From positions 1 to 64,000 of the forward strand of contig JAKPHK010000068.1 in assembly GCA_029550345.1 (NCBI GenBank): a DNA stretch of 64,000 bases, given 5' to 3'. The notes beneath the pieces were generated by a model. It was given only the letters and a program-made list of their open reading frames with translations, was not told the origin of the DNA and searched no databases. The DNA is from Pseudomonadota bacterium. GTDB taxonomy: Bacteria; Pseudomonadota; Alphaproteobacteria; Sphingomonadales; Sphingomonadaceae. Each line of letters starts with the position of its first letter. Position 1 is the first letter of the stretch. Positions 55,784 through 64,000 of the stretch are shown here, in pieces. The position numbers and the translations under genes are program-made.

Positions 55784-56359
55784 TCAGCCGACAACGGTCT
55801 TGAGGCACTGCAGCCAGCTGGCGACAATTTCGCGGCCCTTTTCACCAGGAAATGCCACGGCTGCATCAACGGTCTTTCCGCCTTCGCGCAGCTGGTAATT
55901 GAACCGCAGTTCACGGTTCTGCGCCGGGCCAGCGATCGTTGCGCTCATCACCGGATCATCGACGCGGAATGCGAACAGGGCATAACCAGAGGTATCCGAA
56001 TCAATCCGCTTGATCAGCGAACCGGTGGTCGGGGTCGTGCCATCGATCAGCAGTGCGTTGACAGGGGCGGTGTATTTCCTGGCGTTTTCCGGGCCGACAC
56101 CGACCTTCAGCGCATAGAGCGGCGTCTTGCTGTCGGTCATCATGAAGTTGAGCGACCCGGAAACATCGGCCCGGCCATTCTTGCCGAAATTGACCGTATC
56201 GTCCTGCGTCACCACAAACGAAAGGGTGCAACCGATCTGCTTGCCGTCGCTCATCATCGGCTCGGTCGTTGCCTCAGTCACCGGCGGGGCGGCATGAACC
56301 GCAGCCGGCGCGGCGGCCAGCAGCAGAGCGGGGACAAGGGCGGTACGGAACTTGATCAT
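55784..56359 (-). CDS. exported hypothetical protein, 191 aa
   Basis: A protein with a signal peptide (MIKFRTALVPALLLAAAPAA, cleavage near AHAA). The mature part carries two cysteines (C44 and C185), far apart and likely joined by a disulfide, and alternating beta-type sequence. I do not recognise the family. Monocistronic with its own terminator downstream; tRNA-Ser lies 100 bp upstream on the same strand. Confidence 0.68.
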   Translation of the reverse strand: MIKFRTALVPALLLAAAPAAVHAAPPVTEATTEPMMSDGKQIGCTLSFVVTQDDTVNFGKNGRADVSGSLNFMMTDSKTPLYALKVGVGPENARKYTAPVNALLIDGTTPTTGSLIKRIDSDTSGYALFAFRVDDPVMSATIAGPAQNRELRFNYQLREGGKTVDAAVAFPGEKGREIVASWLQCLKTVVG

Positions 56360-56460
56360 GAAACCTCCACTGAAAACGGGCACGCGAAACTGCCCTTGTT
56401 TCTAGGGCCATGGAATAGAATGACAATTGCTAAATAGACTTGTGAAAACCCGCCAAGGCC

Positions 56461-56550
56461 TGGCGGACAGGGTGGGATTCGAACCCACGGTGAGCTTGCA
56501 CCCACGGCGGTTTTCAAGACCGCTGCCTTAAACCACTCGGCCACCTGTCC
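56461..56550 (-). tRNA. tRNA-Ser (anticodon TGA)
   Basis: A complete serine tRNA on the minus strand: acceptor stem GGACAGG paired with CCTGTCC, D-arm from TGGCCGAGTGGTTTAAGGC, anticodon stem GCGGTC-TTGAAAA-CCGC with anticodon TGA, a long variable arm (GTGGGTGCAAGCTCAC), T-loop GGTTCGAATCC, discriminator G and an encoded CCA. It reads UCN codons, mainly UCA. Confidence 0.96.
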
Positions 56551-56778
56551 TTGCCAACATCAACGCGGCTAGCGCCGCGTGGCGGTTTTGTCACCTGCGG
56601 TGACGTCTTCGACTCCATGACCGCTGGCTTAAACCACTCGGCCACCGGTTCGCATTTCGGCCGTCGTTTATCGTCCGATCTGAGCGAAACGCCCGCTAGC
56701 CGCAAAATTCGGCGCTGTCACCCCGGAACCGAACCCACGGCATTTCCCGAATCAATGCGATTGTGCCAAGGTTCGGCA
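56551..56778. other. tRNA-Ser to mltB gap
   Basis: Apart from the hairpin at 56563-56580 (ACGCGGC-TAGC-GCCGCGT) and the tRNA-like remnant at 56581-56651, this stretch upstream of mltB shows no gene. Reading frames here translate the tRNA sequence and are not coding. Confidence 0.5.
56581..56651 (-). pseudogene. interrupted tRNA-Ser-like remnant
   Basis: The first 33 bases of a tRNA-Ser (56619-56651) match the intact tRNA-Ser, at 56518-56550, in 29 of 33 positions, including the D-arm GGTGGCCGAGTGGTTTAAG. The anticodon loop is replaced by 29 unrelated bases (56590-56618), which contain the hairpin GTCACC-TGC-GGTGAC. The 3' strand of the anticodon stem (AAAACCGCC) follows; the T-arm and acceptor 3' side are absent. 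It is a broken partial copy, on the same strand as the intact tRNA. Confidence 0.72.
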
Positions 56779-57858
56779 ATGACGTTACTGCGCCAGATCC
56801 GCGATGCCAGCCCGCTTGCCCTTGTTTTCGCAGCCCTATCGGCAACACCATCGACGCTGACCGCGCAGGACGTGGCCGTTCCGGTTATCCAGTCATTACC
56901 GGCGCAAACCGATAGCGAGACGGGCTTTGCGGCCTATCTGCAACTGGTTGCCGCGCGGGCCCGCGCCGAAGGGGTGAGCCAGCGCAGCATCGACATCATG
57001 CTGGCGGGCTTGACCTATAACCCCCGCGTCGTGGCGCTGGACCGGGCCCAGCCCGGATCGACGCCCGGCGCGCCGCCTGCCTTCTGGTCCTATTACCGCA
57101 AGCACATCGATGGCGCGCGGGTCAGGGCAGGGCAGGCCGCCTGGGCTGAAACCGGCGAAATCGCCGCCCGGGTTGAACGGGAGTACGGCGTACCGGCCAA
57201 GATGCTCTACGCGATCTGGGGCCATGAAAGCTATTACGGACGGATCAAGGGCGATTTCGATCTGGCCCGTTCGCTGGCATCGCTGGCTTATGAAGGCCGA
57301 CGGCGGGAGTTGTTTGAGGGCGAATTCATCGCGCTGATGAAGATGGCCGATCGCGGCGTCCCGCGCAGCCGGATGATCGGCAGCTGGGCCGGGGCCTTTG
57401 GCAATCCGCAGTTTCTGCCATCGGTCTGGCTGCGGGTCGCGCGCGACGGCGATGGCGATGGCGATGCCGATATCTGGAACAGCAAGGCCGATACGCTTGC
57501 TTCTATCGCCAACTATTTCAAGGATGCTGGCTGGCGCGCCGGGGAGCCATGGGGCGTAAGAGCCAGCGTACCGCAAGGGTTCGACCGTTCGATGCTGACC
57601 GCCCGCCTGGATGCGCCCTCATGCCCCAAGGTTCACGTCCGGCATTCGGTGTGGAAGCCGGTATCAGAATGGCGCGCATTGGGGATCACCCCCAATGGCG
57701 CAATCGCCGATTCCACCATGGCCGTGCTGTTCGAACCCGACGGCCCTGGAAATGGTTCTTTCCTGTTAACCGGGAATTATCGCGTCATCCTGCAATATAA
57801 CTGCTCGAACTACTACGCACTGACCGTGGGGTTGTTTGCAGATGAGATTGCGCGTTGA
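56779..57858 (+). CDS. lytic murein transglycosylase (MltB-like)
   Basis: A 359-residue exported enzyme that cleaves the MurNAc-GlcNAc bond of peptidoglycan. A signal-like N-terminus (ALVFAALSATPSTLTAQ) precedes the catalytic domain; the catalytic Glu is E150 in WGHESYYGRIKG, and SWAGAFGNPQFLPS is the second family block. An upstream ATG (56755) is also in frame but 56779 fits the signal peptide better. Its stop overlaps the next gene, so mltB, the RlpA-like gene and the rest form one run. Confidence 0.9.
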   Translation: MTLLRQIRDASPLALVFAALSATPSTLTAQDVAVPVIQSLPAQTDSETGFAAYLQLVAARARAEGVSQRSIDIMLAGLTYNPRVVALDRAQPGSTPGAPPAFWSYYRKHIDGARVRAGQAAWAETGEIAARVEREYGVPAKMLYAIWGHESYYGRIKGDFDLARSLASLAYEGRRRELFEGEFIALMKMADRGVPRSRMIGSWAGAFGNPQFLPSVWLRVARDGDGDGDADIWNSKADTLASIANYFKDAGWRAGEPWGVRASVPQGFDRSMLTARLDAPSCPKVHVRHSVWKPVSEWRALGITPNGAIADSTMAVLFEPDGPGNGSFLLTGNYRVILQYNCSNYYALTVGLFADEIAR

Positions 57859-58819
57859 AAATTGCCTGCCGCTTGCGGCGCTGACCATACTGGCCGCTTG
57901 CGGCGGTGCCCAGGCCCGTCCCGCGGATGTGCCGATTGCCCCTGCCGCCAATGGCCCGGCGGCGGATTATCCGATGGTCCTCGGCCCGGCGTTTGAGGTT
58001 GACGGGGTTACCTATACCCCCGTCGATACGATGAATTACGATGCGGTTGGCTATGCCTTGACCGGCGGCGAAGGCGGGAGCGGGGTTTCTGCCGCGCACC
58101 GCACGCTGCCGTTGCCAAGTTATATCGAAGTCACCGCGCTCGACAGCGGCAAGACCATTCTGGTCCGGGTTGAACGGCGCGGACCGATGACCGGCAAGGC
58201 CGTGGTCGAACTTTCGCCAGAGGCTGCGGCGCAGCTTGGCGTGGCGGGTAATCCCCATGCGGCGGTTCGGGTTCGCCGGGTCAATCCGTTTGAACAGGAA
58301 CGGGCAATGCTCCGTTCGGGCCAGCCCGCCCCGGCGCGGATGGATACGCCAAAGTCACTGCTGGCCGTGCTTCAGCGCAAACTTGATCAGCAGGAAGGCG
58401 TGACCCGCCCGGCGGCTTTGCCCGAACCTGTCGCTCAGCCGACCCCGGCGGCAACCGCCTTGCCGTCGAAGGTAGAACCAAAGCCTGCGGTCAAGCCTGA
58501 ACCGAAACCCAAGCCTGAACCGAAACCCAAGCCCGAACCGAAACCGGCTGCCCCTGTTGCCGCGCCCAAACCTGCGCCGTCCGCTACTCCGGCACCGGCG
58601 GCTTCAGCGAAGGGCAAGTTCTTCGTGCAGATCGGCGCGTTCTCAAGCAAGGCCAATGCCGATGCCGCCGCGAAGAAGGGCGGCGGCTCAGCCGTGCTTT
58701 CCGGCAAGCTTTGGCGGGTCCGCTCTGGCCCCTATGCCAGCGAGGGCGAAGCGCGCGCCGCCTTGGCCAAGGCCAAGGCCGCAGGCTATAGCGACGCACG
58801 AATCCAGCGCGCGGACTAG
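57842..58819 (+). CDS. RlpA-like SPOR-domain lipoprotein
   Basis: A 325-residue protein: lipobox L-A-A-C (Cys20), a double-psi beta-barrel (about 55-140) with the conserved H86 (AHRTLPLPS), a long Pro/Lys/Glu-rich linker with repeats of EPKPKP, and a C-terminal SPOR domain (about 258-325). In RlpA the Asp of the N-D-R-G-P motif is catalytic; here the motif reads V-E-R-R-G-P, so the catalytic Asp is absent. The SPOR domain would still bind denuded glycan at the septum. It overlaps mltB by 17 bp. Confidence 0.85.
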   Translation: MRLRVENCLPLAALTILAACGGAQARPADVPIAPAANGPAADYPMVLGPAFEVDGVTYTPVDTMNYDAVGYALTGGEGGSGVSAAHRTLPLPSYIEVTALDSGKTILVRVERRGPMTGKAVVELSPEAAAQLGVAGNPHAAVRVRRVNPFEQERAMLRSGQPAPARMDTPKSLLAVLQRKLDQQEGVTRPAALPEPVAQPTPAATALPSKVEPKPAVKPEPKPKPEPKPKPEPKPAAPVAAPKPAPSATPAPAASAKGKFFVQIGAFSSKANADAAAKKGGGSAVLSGKLWRVRSGPYASEGEARAALAKAKAAGYSDARIQRAD

Positions 58820-58859
58820 GCAGATCTGCCTCCGCGCTGAACCGCGGGGGACTGAACGA

Positions 58860-60020
58860 ATGCGATATGCGGGCGGATTGCTGCTGGTTGCGGCAGCGAT
58901 CGCGCTTCCCTCATCGGCTGCTGAGCAAGGCGCATTGCCGCCGTGCCCCGGTGCGGCTGAACGGGCCAAGGTCGTTTTGCTGGTTGACCTGACCGCAGGG
59001 CGGACACTGTGCGAACGCGCAGGCGATGTGCCGTTCCTGCCTGCATCGATGACCAAAGTCATGACGGCACTGGTGGTGTTCGAACTGATCGATGCCGGGA
59101 AGCTTGATGAAGCCCAGGTTGTTACCATTCGCCCGGAAACCGCGCAGCGCTGGGCCGGGAAGGGCACCACGCTCAACCTCAAGCCGGGTGAGCAAGTGAC
59201 GATCGGCGAACTGCTGATGGGCACCACCGTGGTTTCCGCCAACGACGCTTCGGTCGCGCTGGCCGAAGCGGCGATGGGCAGCACTGAAGCCTTCATCGCG
59301 CAGATGAATGCCAAGGCGCGCGAGCTGGGTATGACCAAAAGCCGGTTCGCCACACCCAGCGGCTTTCCGGATGGCGGTGCCACCATCGTTACTGCCCGCG
59401 ACATGGTCAGGCTTGGCCAGGCATTGATCGGGCGACACCCGAAGCTCTATCGGCGCTATATCGGCAAGAAGACGATGATCTGGCACGGCCAGACGCTGAC
59501 CAGCCATGATCCCTTTGCCGGTGTTCTGCCCGGCGCGGACGGGATCAAGACCGGCCATACCTTTGCCGCCGGGTTCAACTTCCTCGGCGCGGTTGAGCGG
59601 GAAGGGCGCAGGCTGGTGCTGGTGGTCGGCGGCGCCCGGACCGAAACGGACCGCGCCAACGCCGCCCGCGATATGGCCGAATGGGGCTATGCCGAATGGA
59701 CCGCGCAGCCGTTCCTGACCCCGCAGAGCGTAGTCGGCGCGGCGCGGGTTCAGGGCGGGGCGGCACGGGAAGTGCGATTGGCGCCGCCGCGCGCTTTTCC
59801 GCTTGCTCTGCCAAAGGACTACCATGGCAAGGTCAGCGGGCGGATTCTCTATCAGGGGCCGCTCAACGCTCCGCTTGCCAAGGGACAGCAGGTGGCGGTG
59901 CTGCGGATCGAAACGCCCGGCCTGCCGAGCTATGACCTGCCGCTGGTCACCACCAGCGCGGTTGCAGCTGCTGGGCCAATCGACAGGCTGGTCAATGGCC
60001 TGCTAGGGCTGTTTGAATGA
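58860..60020 (+). CDS. dacA: D-alanyl-D-alanine carboxypeptidase (PBP5/6 type)
   Basis: A 386-residue exported serine DD-carboxypeptidase with a signal peptide (to about residue 21). The active-site S-x-x-K is S63-M-T-K66, S-x-N is S126-A-N128 and K-T-G occurs as IKTGHT near residue 229. It trims peptidoglycan peptides; the C-terminal helix (AAGPIDRLVNGLLGLF) probably anchors it. It overlaps the tmk start by four bases (ATGA). Confidence 0.94.
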   Translation: MRYAGGLLLVAAAIALPSSAAEQGALPPCPGAAERAKVVLLVDLTAGRTLCERAGDVPFLPASMTKVMTALVVFELIDAGKLDEAQVVTIRPETAQRWAGKGTTLNLKPGEQVTIGELLMGTTVVSANDASVALAEAAMGSTEAFIAQMNAKARELGMTKSRFATPSGFPDGGATIVTARDMVRLGQALIGRHPKLYRRYIGKKTMIWHGQTLTSHDPFAGVLPGADGIKTGHTFAAGFNFLGAVEREGRRLVLVVGGARTETDRANAARDMAEWGYAEWTAQPFLTPQSVVGAARVQGGAAREVRLAPPRAFPLALPKDYHGKVSGRILYQGPLNAPLAKGQQVAVLRIETPGLPSYDLPLVTTSAVAAAGPIDRLVNGLLGLFE

Positions 60021-60652
60021 GCCAGGGGAAATTCATTGCCTTTGAAGGCGGCGAAGGCGCGGGGAAAAGCACCCAGGCACGCCTGCTCGCCGCAGCGCTG
60101 GAAGCCCGAGGGATCGGCTGCGTGGTTACCCGCGAACCGGGCGGCACACCGGGCGCGGAGGCGATCCGCGGCCTGCTGCTCGGTATGGACGGCGAGGGCT
60201 GGCACGCCCGGGCCGAGGCGTTGCTGTTCGCCGCCGCCCGCTCCGATCACGTCGAGCGGCTGATCCTGCCGGCCATGGCCGAGGGCAAATGGGTGATCTG
60301 CGATCGCTTCGTCGATTCGAGCCGGGCCTATCAGGGCGGGGGCGGGGGGCTGTCCGATGCCGAGGTGCTGGACCTCCACCGGATCGGCAGCCGGGGTCTG
60401 CTGCCTGACCTGACCCTGCTGATTGAAGTCTCGCCGATGGTCGCGCGCAGCCGGGCCATGGCCCGCGATGTCGATGGGGCCGACCGGATCGGTGGGCGCG
60501 ACGAATCCTATCACGCCAAAGTTGCCGCCGCTTTTGCCCGTTTCGCCGAAGCCGAGCCTGAGCGATTTGCCCGGATAAGCGGTGATGGTGCCATTGATGT
60601 GGTGCATAGGGGAGTGTTGAGTGCGCTTGTCCCCCTATTGGGTGACGCTTGA
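60017..60652 (+). CDS. tmk: thymidylate kinase
   Basis: A 211-residue kinase phosphorylating dTMP. P-loop GGEGAGKST at 11-19, the DRxxxS-type CDRFVDSSRAYQG and a LID region R-G-x-R near residue 155 are conserved. It overlaps dacA upstream and holB (start codon TTG) downstream by four bases. Confidence 0.95.
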   Translation: MSQGKFIAFEGGEGAGKSTQARLLAAALEARGIGCVVTREPGGTPGAEAIRGLLLGMDGEGWHARAEALLFAAARSDHVERLILPAMAEGKWVICDRFVDSSRAYQGGGGGLSDAEVLDLHRIGSRGLLPDLTLLIEVSPMVARSRAMARDVDGADRIGGRDESYHAKVAAAFARFAEAEPERFARISGDGAIDVVHRGVLSALVPLLGDA

Positions 60653-61611
60653 CCACCCTGCTAGGCCACGATTCCGCCTGGCGTGAATGGCGCTCGGCTG
60701 CGGCCAGTCCACGGATGCACCATGCCTGGATGCTGACCGGCCTGAAAGGTCTGGGCAAAGGCCTGTTCGCCCGCGCCGCCGCTGCCGAACTGGTCGCCGA
60801 ACCGGGCGTGCCGCAACCACCGACCGACTTGCATCCCGACATCCTGATTCCCGAGCATCCTCCTGAAAACAAGGAAGAAGCCAAGAAGCGCGAGGATGGC
60901 GCAGAGTACCGGCGCAAGCGCTCGATCCCGATCGACGAAATCCGTCAGATGACCCACCGGCTCCACACCCGACCCACGCTGGGCAGCCGCCGGGTGGTGA
61001 TCATTGATCCGGCAGACGATCTGGAACGCAACGCTGCCAATGCTTTGCTCAAAGCTCTTGAGGAACCACCGCAAGGCACCTTCTTCCTGCTCGTCACCCA
61101 TCGCCCCGGACGCCTTCTGCCGACGATCCGCTCACGTTGCCGGGTGCTGCGTTTCGCACCGCTCGAAGCCACGAAAATCGACGCAATTCTGCGGGAAAAT
61201 GCCCCACAGGCCGATGCCCCCGCACGCGCTGCTGCCGTCGCCGCAGCGGAAGGATCACCGGGCGCCGCGCTGGATTTTGTCGGCCAGGACCTCGGCAAGG
61301 TACACCAGCTGATGACCCGCCTGATCACCGAGGGGGACGAACACTTCGCCCTGCGCGGCGCTCTTGCCGAGGAAATCGGGACCCGCCCCGACCGGGAGCG
61401 GCAGCAGGCCGCAGTCGACCTCGCCCGCGCCGTTGTTGCAGCCGAACTCGGCAGGGGTGACGCCGCGCACACCCAACAGGCGATCGCGGTCCACGGCGAT
61501 CTGGTCCGGCTTTCGGGACAGCTCCCGACCTACAACTTCGACCCCGCCCTGGCGATGATGGAAATCGGAGCCTTGCTGGCCTCGCTCGCCATGCCTAGAG
61601 AGGCGGTCTGA
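60649..61611 (+). CDS. holB: DNA polymerase III delta' subunit
   Basis: A 320-residue clamp-loader subunit. The TTG start at 60649 overlaps the tmk stop (TTGA). The AAA+ core has a degenerate Walker A (TGLKGLGKG), DPADDLERNAANALLKALEEP and the SRC motif in TIRSRCRVLRF, all typical of delta'. It is truncated in the N-terminal zinc finger, as in other alphaproteobacterial HolB proteins. Confidence 0.9.
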   Translation: MTTLLGHDSAWREWRSAAASPRMHHAWMLTGLKGLGKGLFARAAAAELVAEPGVPQPPTDLHPDILIPEHPPENKEEAKKREDGAEYRRKRSIPIDEIRQMTHRLHTRPTLGSRRVVIIDPADDLERNAANALLKALEEPPQGTFFLLVTHRPGRLLPTIRSRCRVLRFAPLEATKIDAILRENAPQADAPARAAAVAAAEGSPGAALDFVGQDLGKVHQLMTRLITEGDEHFALRGALAEEIGTRPDRERQQAAVDLARAVVAAELGRGDAAHTQQAIAVHGDLVRLSGQLPTYNFDPALAMMEIGALLASLAMPREAV

Positions 61612-61643
61612 TCCCTCGTTTTTGCGAAAGACTGACAGCGGCC

Positions 61644-63200
61644 ATGGCCGAACCTTTCTATATCACCACCGCGATTTCCTATCCCAACGGGAAACCCCAT
61701 ATCGGCCACGCCTATGAGGCGATTGCCGCCGACGTGATCGCCCGTTTCCAGCGCCAGATGGGCCGCGATGTCCGATTCCAGACTGGAACTGACGAGCATG
61801 GGCTGAAGATGGCCCAGAAGGCCCGTGACCTGGGCCTGACTCCGGCAGAACTTGCCGCAGAAATGTCGCAATATTTCATTGATATGTGCGATGAACTGAA
61901 TGTTTCCTATGATGTCTTTCTGCGCACCACAGAACCCCGCCACCACGCCTCTACACAGGAGCTGTGGCGGCGGATGGAGGCCAATGGGGATCTCTATCTC
62001 GATCGCTACGATGGCTGGTACTCGATCCGCGACGAAGCCTATTACGATGAAAGCGAACTGATCACCGGAGAAGGGGGAGAAAAGCTTTCGCCGCAAGGCA
62101 CGCCGGTTGAATGGACGGTTGAAGAAAGCTGGTTCTTCCGTCTTTCTGCCTATCAGGACCGATTGCTCGCCCTGCTTGAAACCCCAGGTTTCCTGCGCCC
62201 CGAAAGCCGCCGGAACGAGATGATCGCCTTCGTCAAAGGCGGTCTGCGTGATCTTTCGGTTTCGCGCACCAGCTTTGACTGGGGCATCAAGGTCCCGGGT
62301 AGTGAAAACCACGTGATGTATGTCTGGGTCGATGCTCTGACCAATTATATTACCGGCCTGGGTTTCCCCGACGAAACAGGTGATTATGCCAAATACTGGC
62401 CCGCCGATCTGCACCTGATCGGCAAGGATATCGTCCGTTTTCATACGATCTACTGGCCAGCCTTCCTGATGAGCGCCGGGCTGAAAACCCCGAAACACGT
62501 GTTCGGGCACGGGTTCCTGCTCAACCGCGGGCAGAAGGAATCCAAATCGCTTGGCAACGTCACCGATCCGGTCGCTCTGGCCGGCCAATTCGGGGTTGAT
62601 GCGCTACGCTATTTCCTGCTGCGCGAGGTCGCTTTCGGGCAGGATGGCTCCTATTCGCCCGAGGCGATTGTGACCCGCTGCAACGCCGAACTGGCCAACA
62701 GCTTCGGCAATCTGGCGCAGCGTACGCTTTCGCAGATATTCAAGAACTGCGATGGTTATCTACCTGAAATTTCAGGGCATACTGCTGAGGATGCCGAGCT
62801 TTTCGAAACGGTCGAAGCAGCAGCACTGGTTGACCTGCCACGATGCTTTGAGGATCTGGAATTTTCGGCTGGGCTGGAACACTGGATGACGGCAATTTTC
62901 GCTTGCAACCAGTACGTTGACGCCCAGGCGCCGTGGACCCTGCGCAAGACCGATCCAGCCCGGATGCAAACCGTCCTCGCCACGCTTTACATCACCATCG
63001 CGCAGCTGGCCGTCGCCGCCATTCCGGTCATCCCTGAAAGCGCCGGAAAGCTACTCGACATGATGGGTATCTCGCAGGATCTACGGACCCATCAGGCAAT
63101 CCGCTCGCACTGGTACTCTGGACTCGCCGAAAGCGGATTCCGGCTTGCCCAGCCGGTCGGTGTATTTCCCCGGCTTGAGCTGCCGGCCGAGGACGCCTGA
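61644..63200 (+). CDS. metG: methionyl-tRNA synthetase
   Basis: A 518-residue class I synthetase charging tRNA-Met. HIGH is at 19-22 (KPHIGHAYEAI) and the KMSKS-type motif at 298-302 reads KESKS. The short form without a C-terminal dimerisation domain is usual in alphaproteobacteria. It lies 32 bp after holB and overlaps tatD by one base. Confidence 0.96.
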   Translation: MAEPFYITTAISYPNGKPHIGHAYEAIAADVIARFQRQMGRDVRFQTGTDEHGLKMAQKARDLGLTPAELAAEMSQYFIDMCDELNVSYDVFLRTTEPRHHASTQELWRRMEANGDLYLDRYDGWYSIRDEAYYDESELITGEGGEKLSPQGTPVEWTVEESWFFRLSAYQDRLLALLETPGFLRPESRRNEMIAFVKGGLRDLSVSRTSFDWGIKVPGSENHVMYVWVDALTNYITGLGFPDETGDYAKYWPADLHLIGKDIVRFHTIYWPAFLMSAGLKTPKHVFGHGFLLNRGQKESKSLGNVTDPVALAGQFGVDALRYFLLREVAFGQDGSYSPEAIVTRCNAELANSFGNLAQRTLSQIFKNCDGYLPEISGHTAEDAELFETVEAAALVDLPRCFEDLEFSAGLEHWMTAIFACNQYVDAQAPWTLRKTDPARMQTVLATLYITIAQLAVAAIPVIPESAGKLLDMMGISQDLRTHQAIRSHWYSGLAESGFRLAQPVGVFPRLELPAEDA

Positions 63201-63973
63201 TGCTGATCGATTCCCACTGCCATCTGGAATACAAGGGTCTGGTCGAGGATCAGCAAAACGTCCTCGCCCGCGCGCGAAGTGCCGGGGTAGGGGGCTTCCT
63301 CTCGATCTCTACCCGCCAGCGTGAATGGGACCAGGTTATCGCCACGGCCGAGCGCGAAGCCGATGTCTGGGCCAGTGTCGGGATCCATCCACACGAAGCC
63401 GATGCTCACGCAGACATGGGTGAGGGAGCTCTGCTTGCCGCCGCGGCGCATCCAAGGGTTATCGCGGTTGGCGAAACCGGGCTTGACTACTATTACGACC
63501 ATTCCGACCGCGAGACGCAGAAGGCTTTGTTCCGGCGACATATTGCGGTTTCGCGCGAAACCGGACTGCCGATCATCATCCACACCCGCGAAGCAGAAGC
63601 CGATACCCATGCGATCCTGGCCGAAGAAATGGAGCAGGGGGCCTTCCCGGCCTTGATCCACTGCTTCACCGCCTCTGCCGATTTCGCCCGCAAGGTGCTG
63701 GACCTGGGCCTGACCATTTCGCTTTCCGGCATCGTTACCTTCAAGAATGCCAAAGAGTTGCAGGCGATTGCCGCTGAAGTGCCTGAAGATCGGCTTCTGG
63801 TGGAAACCGATGCGCCATTCCTGGCCCCGGTGCCGCATCGCGGGCAGGTTTGCGAACCGGCCTTCACTGCCGATACCGCCCGCTTCGTCGCCAATCTTCG
63901 CGGCCAAACGCCCGAGAGTCTGGCCGAGGCGACGACCCGCAACTTCTTTGCGCTATTCCGGAAAGCGGCATGA
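63200..63973 (+). CDS. TatD-family deoxyribonuclease
   Basis: A 257-residue metal-dependent hydrolase with a TIM-barrel fold. Ligand blocks are DSHCHLE (4-10), GETGLDYYYDH, IIHTREAE and ETDAPFLAP. TatD enzymes cut DNA during repair or apoptosis-like processes and also act on D-aminoacyl-tRNA. It overlaps metG upstream and the next gene by four bases, the usual metG-tatD-MBL order. Confidence 0.94.
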   Translation: MLIDSHCHLEYKGLVEDQQNVLARARSAGVGGFLSISTRQREWDQVIATAEREADVWASVGIHPHEADAHADMGEGALLAAAAHPRVIAVGETGLDYYYDHSDRETQKALFRRHIAVSRETGLPIIIHTREAEADTHAILAEEMEQGAFPALIHCFTASADFARKVLDLGLTISLSGIVTFKNAKELQAIAAEVPEDRLLVETDAPFLAPVPHRGQVCEPAFTADTARFVANLRGQTPESLAEATTRNFFALFRKAA

Positions 63974-64000
63974 AACTGCTGGTTCTCGGCTGCGGAACCA
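63970..64000 (+). CDS. MBL-fold hydrolase, first 10 codons only
   Basis: Only MKLLVLGCGT is visible before the window ends, which matches the N-terminus of PhnP-like metallo-beta-lactamase-fold proteins commonly placed after tatD. The start overlaps the tatD stop (ATGA). Family assignment is from position and the short N-terminus. Confidence 0.6.
   Translation, partial: MKLLVLGCGT

Noticed and set aside
56356..56705. Two small minus-strand ORFs over the tRNA-Ser and its copy (including MAEWFKAAVLKTAV)
   Set aside because: These are translations of the tRNA sequence and its partial copy, a known annotation artefact.

Overview
The window is a stretch of high-GC bacterial chromosome, almost fully coding and dense with housekeeping genes. 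Gene content and order point to an alphaproteobacterium of the order Sphingomonadales (Novosphingobium, Erythrobacter or a close relative). The evidence is the rlpA-like/dacA/tmk/holB/metG/tatD run, a separate hrcA-grpE and dnaK-dnaJ, a PhaR regulator, a NDUFAF5-like methyltransferase next to comF, and the small 'vgr-related' HExxH protein. I assign the order by recognising families, not by a search. I see no rRNA, phage, insertion sequence, CRISPR array or origin. One tRNA (Ser, anticodon TGA) is present.

Layout. 0-8 kb: end of glyS, ppdK, a methyltransferase divergent from comF, a structured gap, hisI, then a MerR regulator with its acyl-CoA dehydrogenase. 7.6-11 kb: a leftward operon of four start/stop-overlapping genes (MFS, cysK, dienelactone hydrolase, membrane protein). 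11-16.6 kb: PilZ, tyrS, a DOMON-like protein, then a peptidoglycan group: a NamZ-type exo-muramidase without signal peptide, an MFS transporter 10 bp downstream and a tail-to-tail Amj-type lipid II flippase. 16.6-21.6 kb: LigB-type dioxygenase, VWA protein with MoxR ATPase, parE. 21.7-29.5 kb: PBP activator divergent from rsmI-yraN-gshB-dedA, then xerC/hemW, a CAP-domain protein and rdgB/rph. 29.6-38.6 kb: a heat-shock region (hrcA-grpE, dnaK-dnaJ) interrupted by accessory genes: three small exported hypotheticals, an indoleamine 2,3-dioxygenase, an HExxH protein and a PCuAC copper chaperone. 38.6-51.5 kb: patatin-like protein, radA, cvpA, Fe-S scaffold, MHS transporter, alr, phaR, proS, a GxxExxY protein, rnr and a universal stress protein. 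51.6-55.5 kb: pdhC (E2) and lpd (E3), separated by an outer-membrane beta-barrel gene, then a second PilZ protein. 55.8-64 kb: an exported hypothetical, tRNA-Ser with a damaged tRNA-like copy about 100 bp away, then a cell-wall and replication run: mltB, rlpA-like, dacA, tmk, holB, metG, tatD and the first codons of an MBL-fold protein.

Themes. Several genes concern cell-wall turnover and export (NamZ, MFS, Amj, PBP activator, MltB, RlpA-like, DacA, Alr). Gene packing is extreme: many ATGA, GTGA, TTGA or CTGA overlaps, and convergent pairs whose stop codons share four bases. Points most worth following are the interrupted tRNA-Ser copy, the cytosolic NamZ-MFS-Amj cluster, two genes that seem to use non-standard start codons, an RlpA-like protein lacking its catalytic Asp, and the palindrome plus T-run just ahead of the outer-membrane gene inside the pdh locus.
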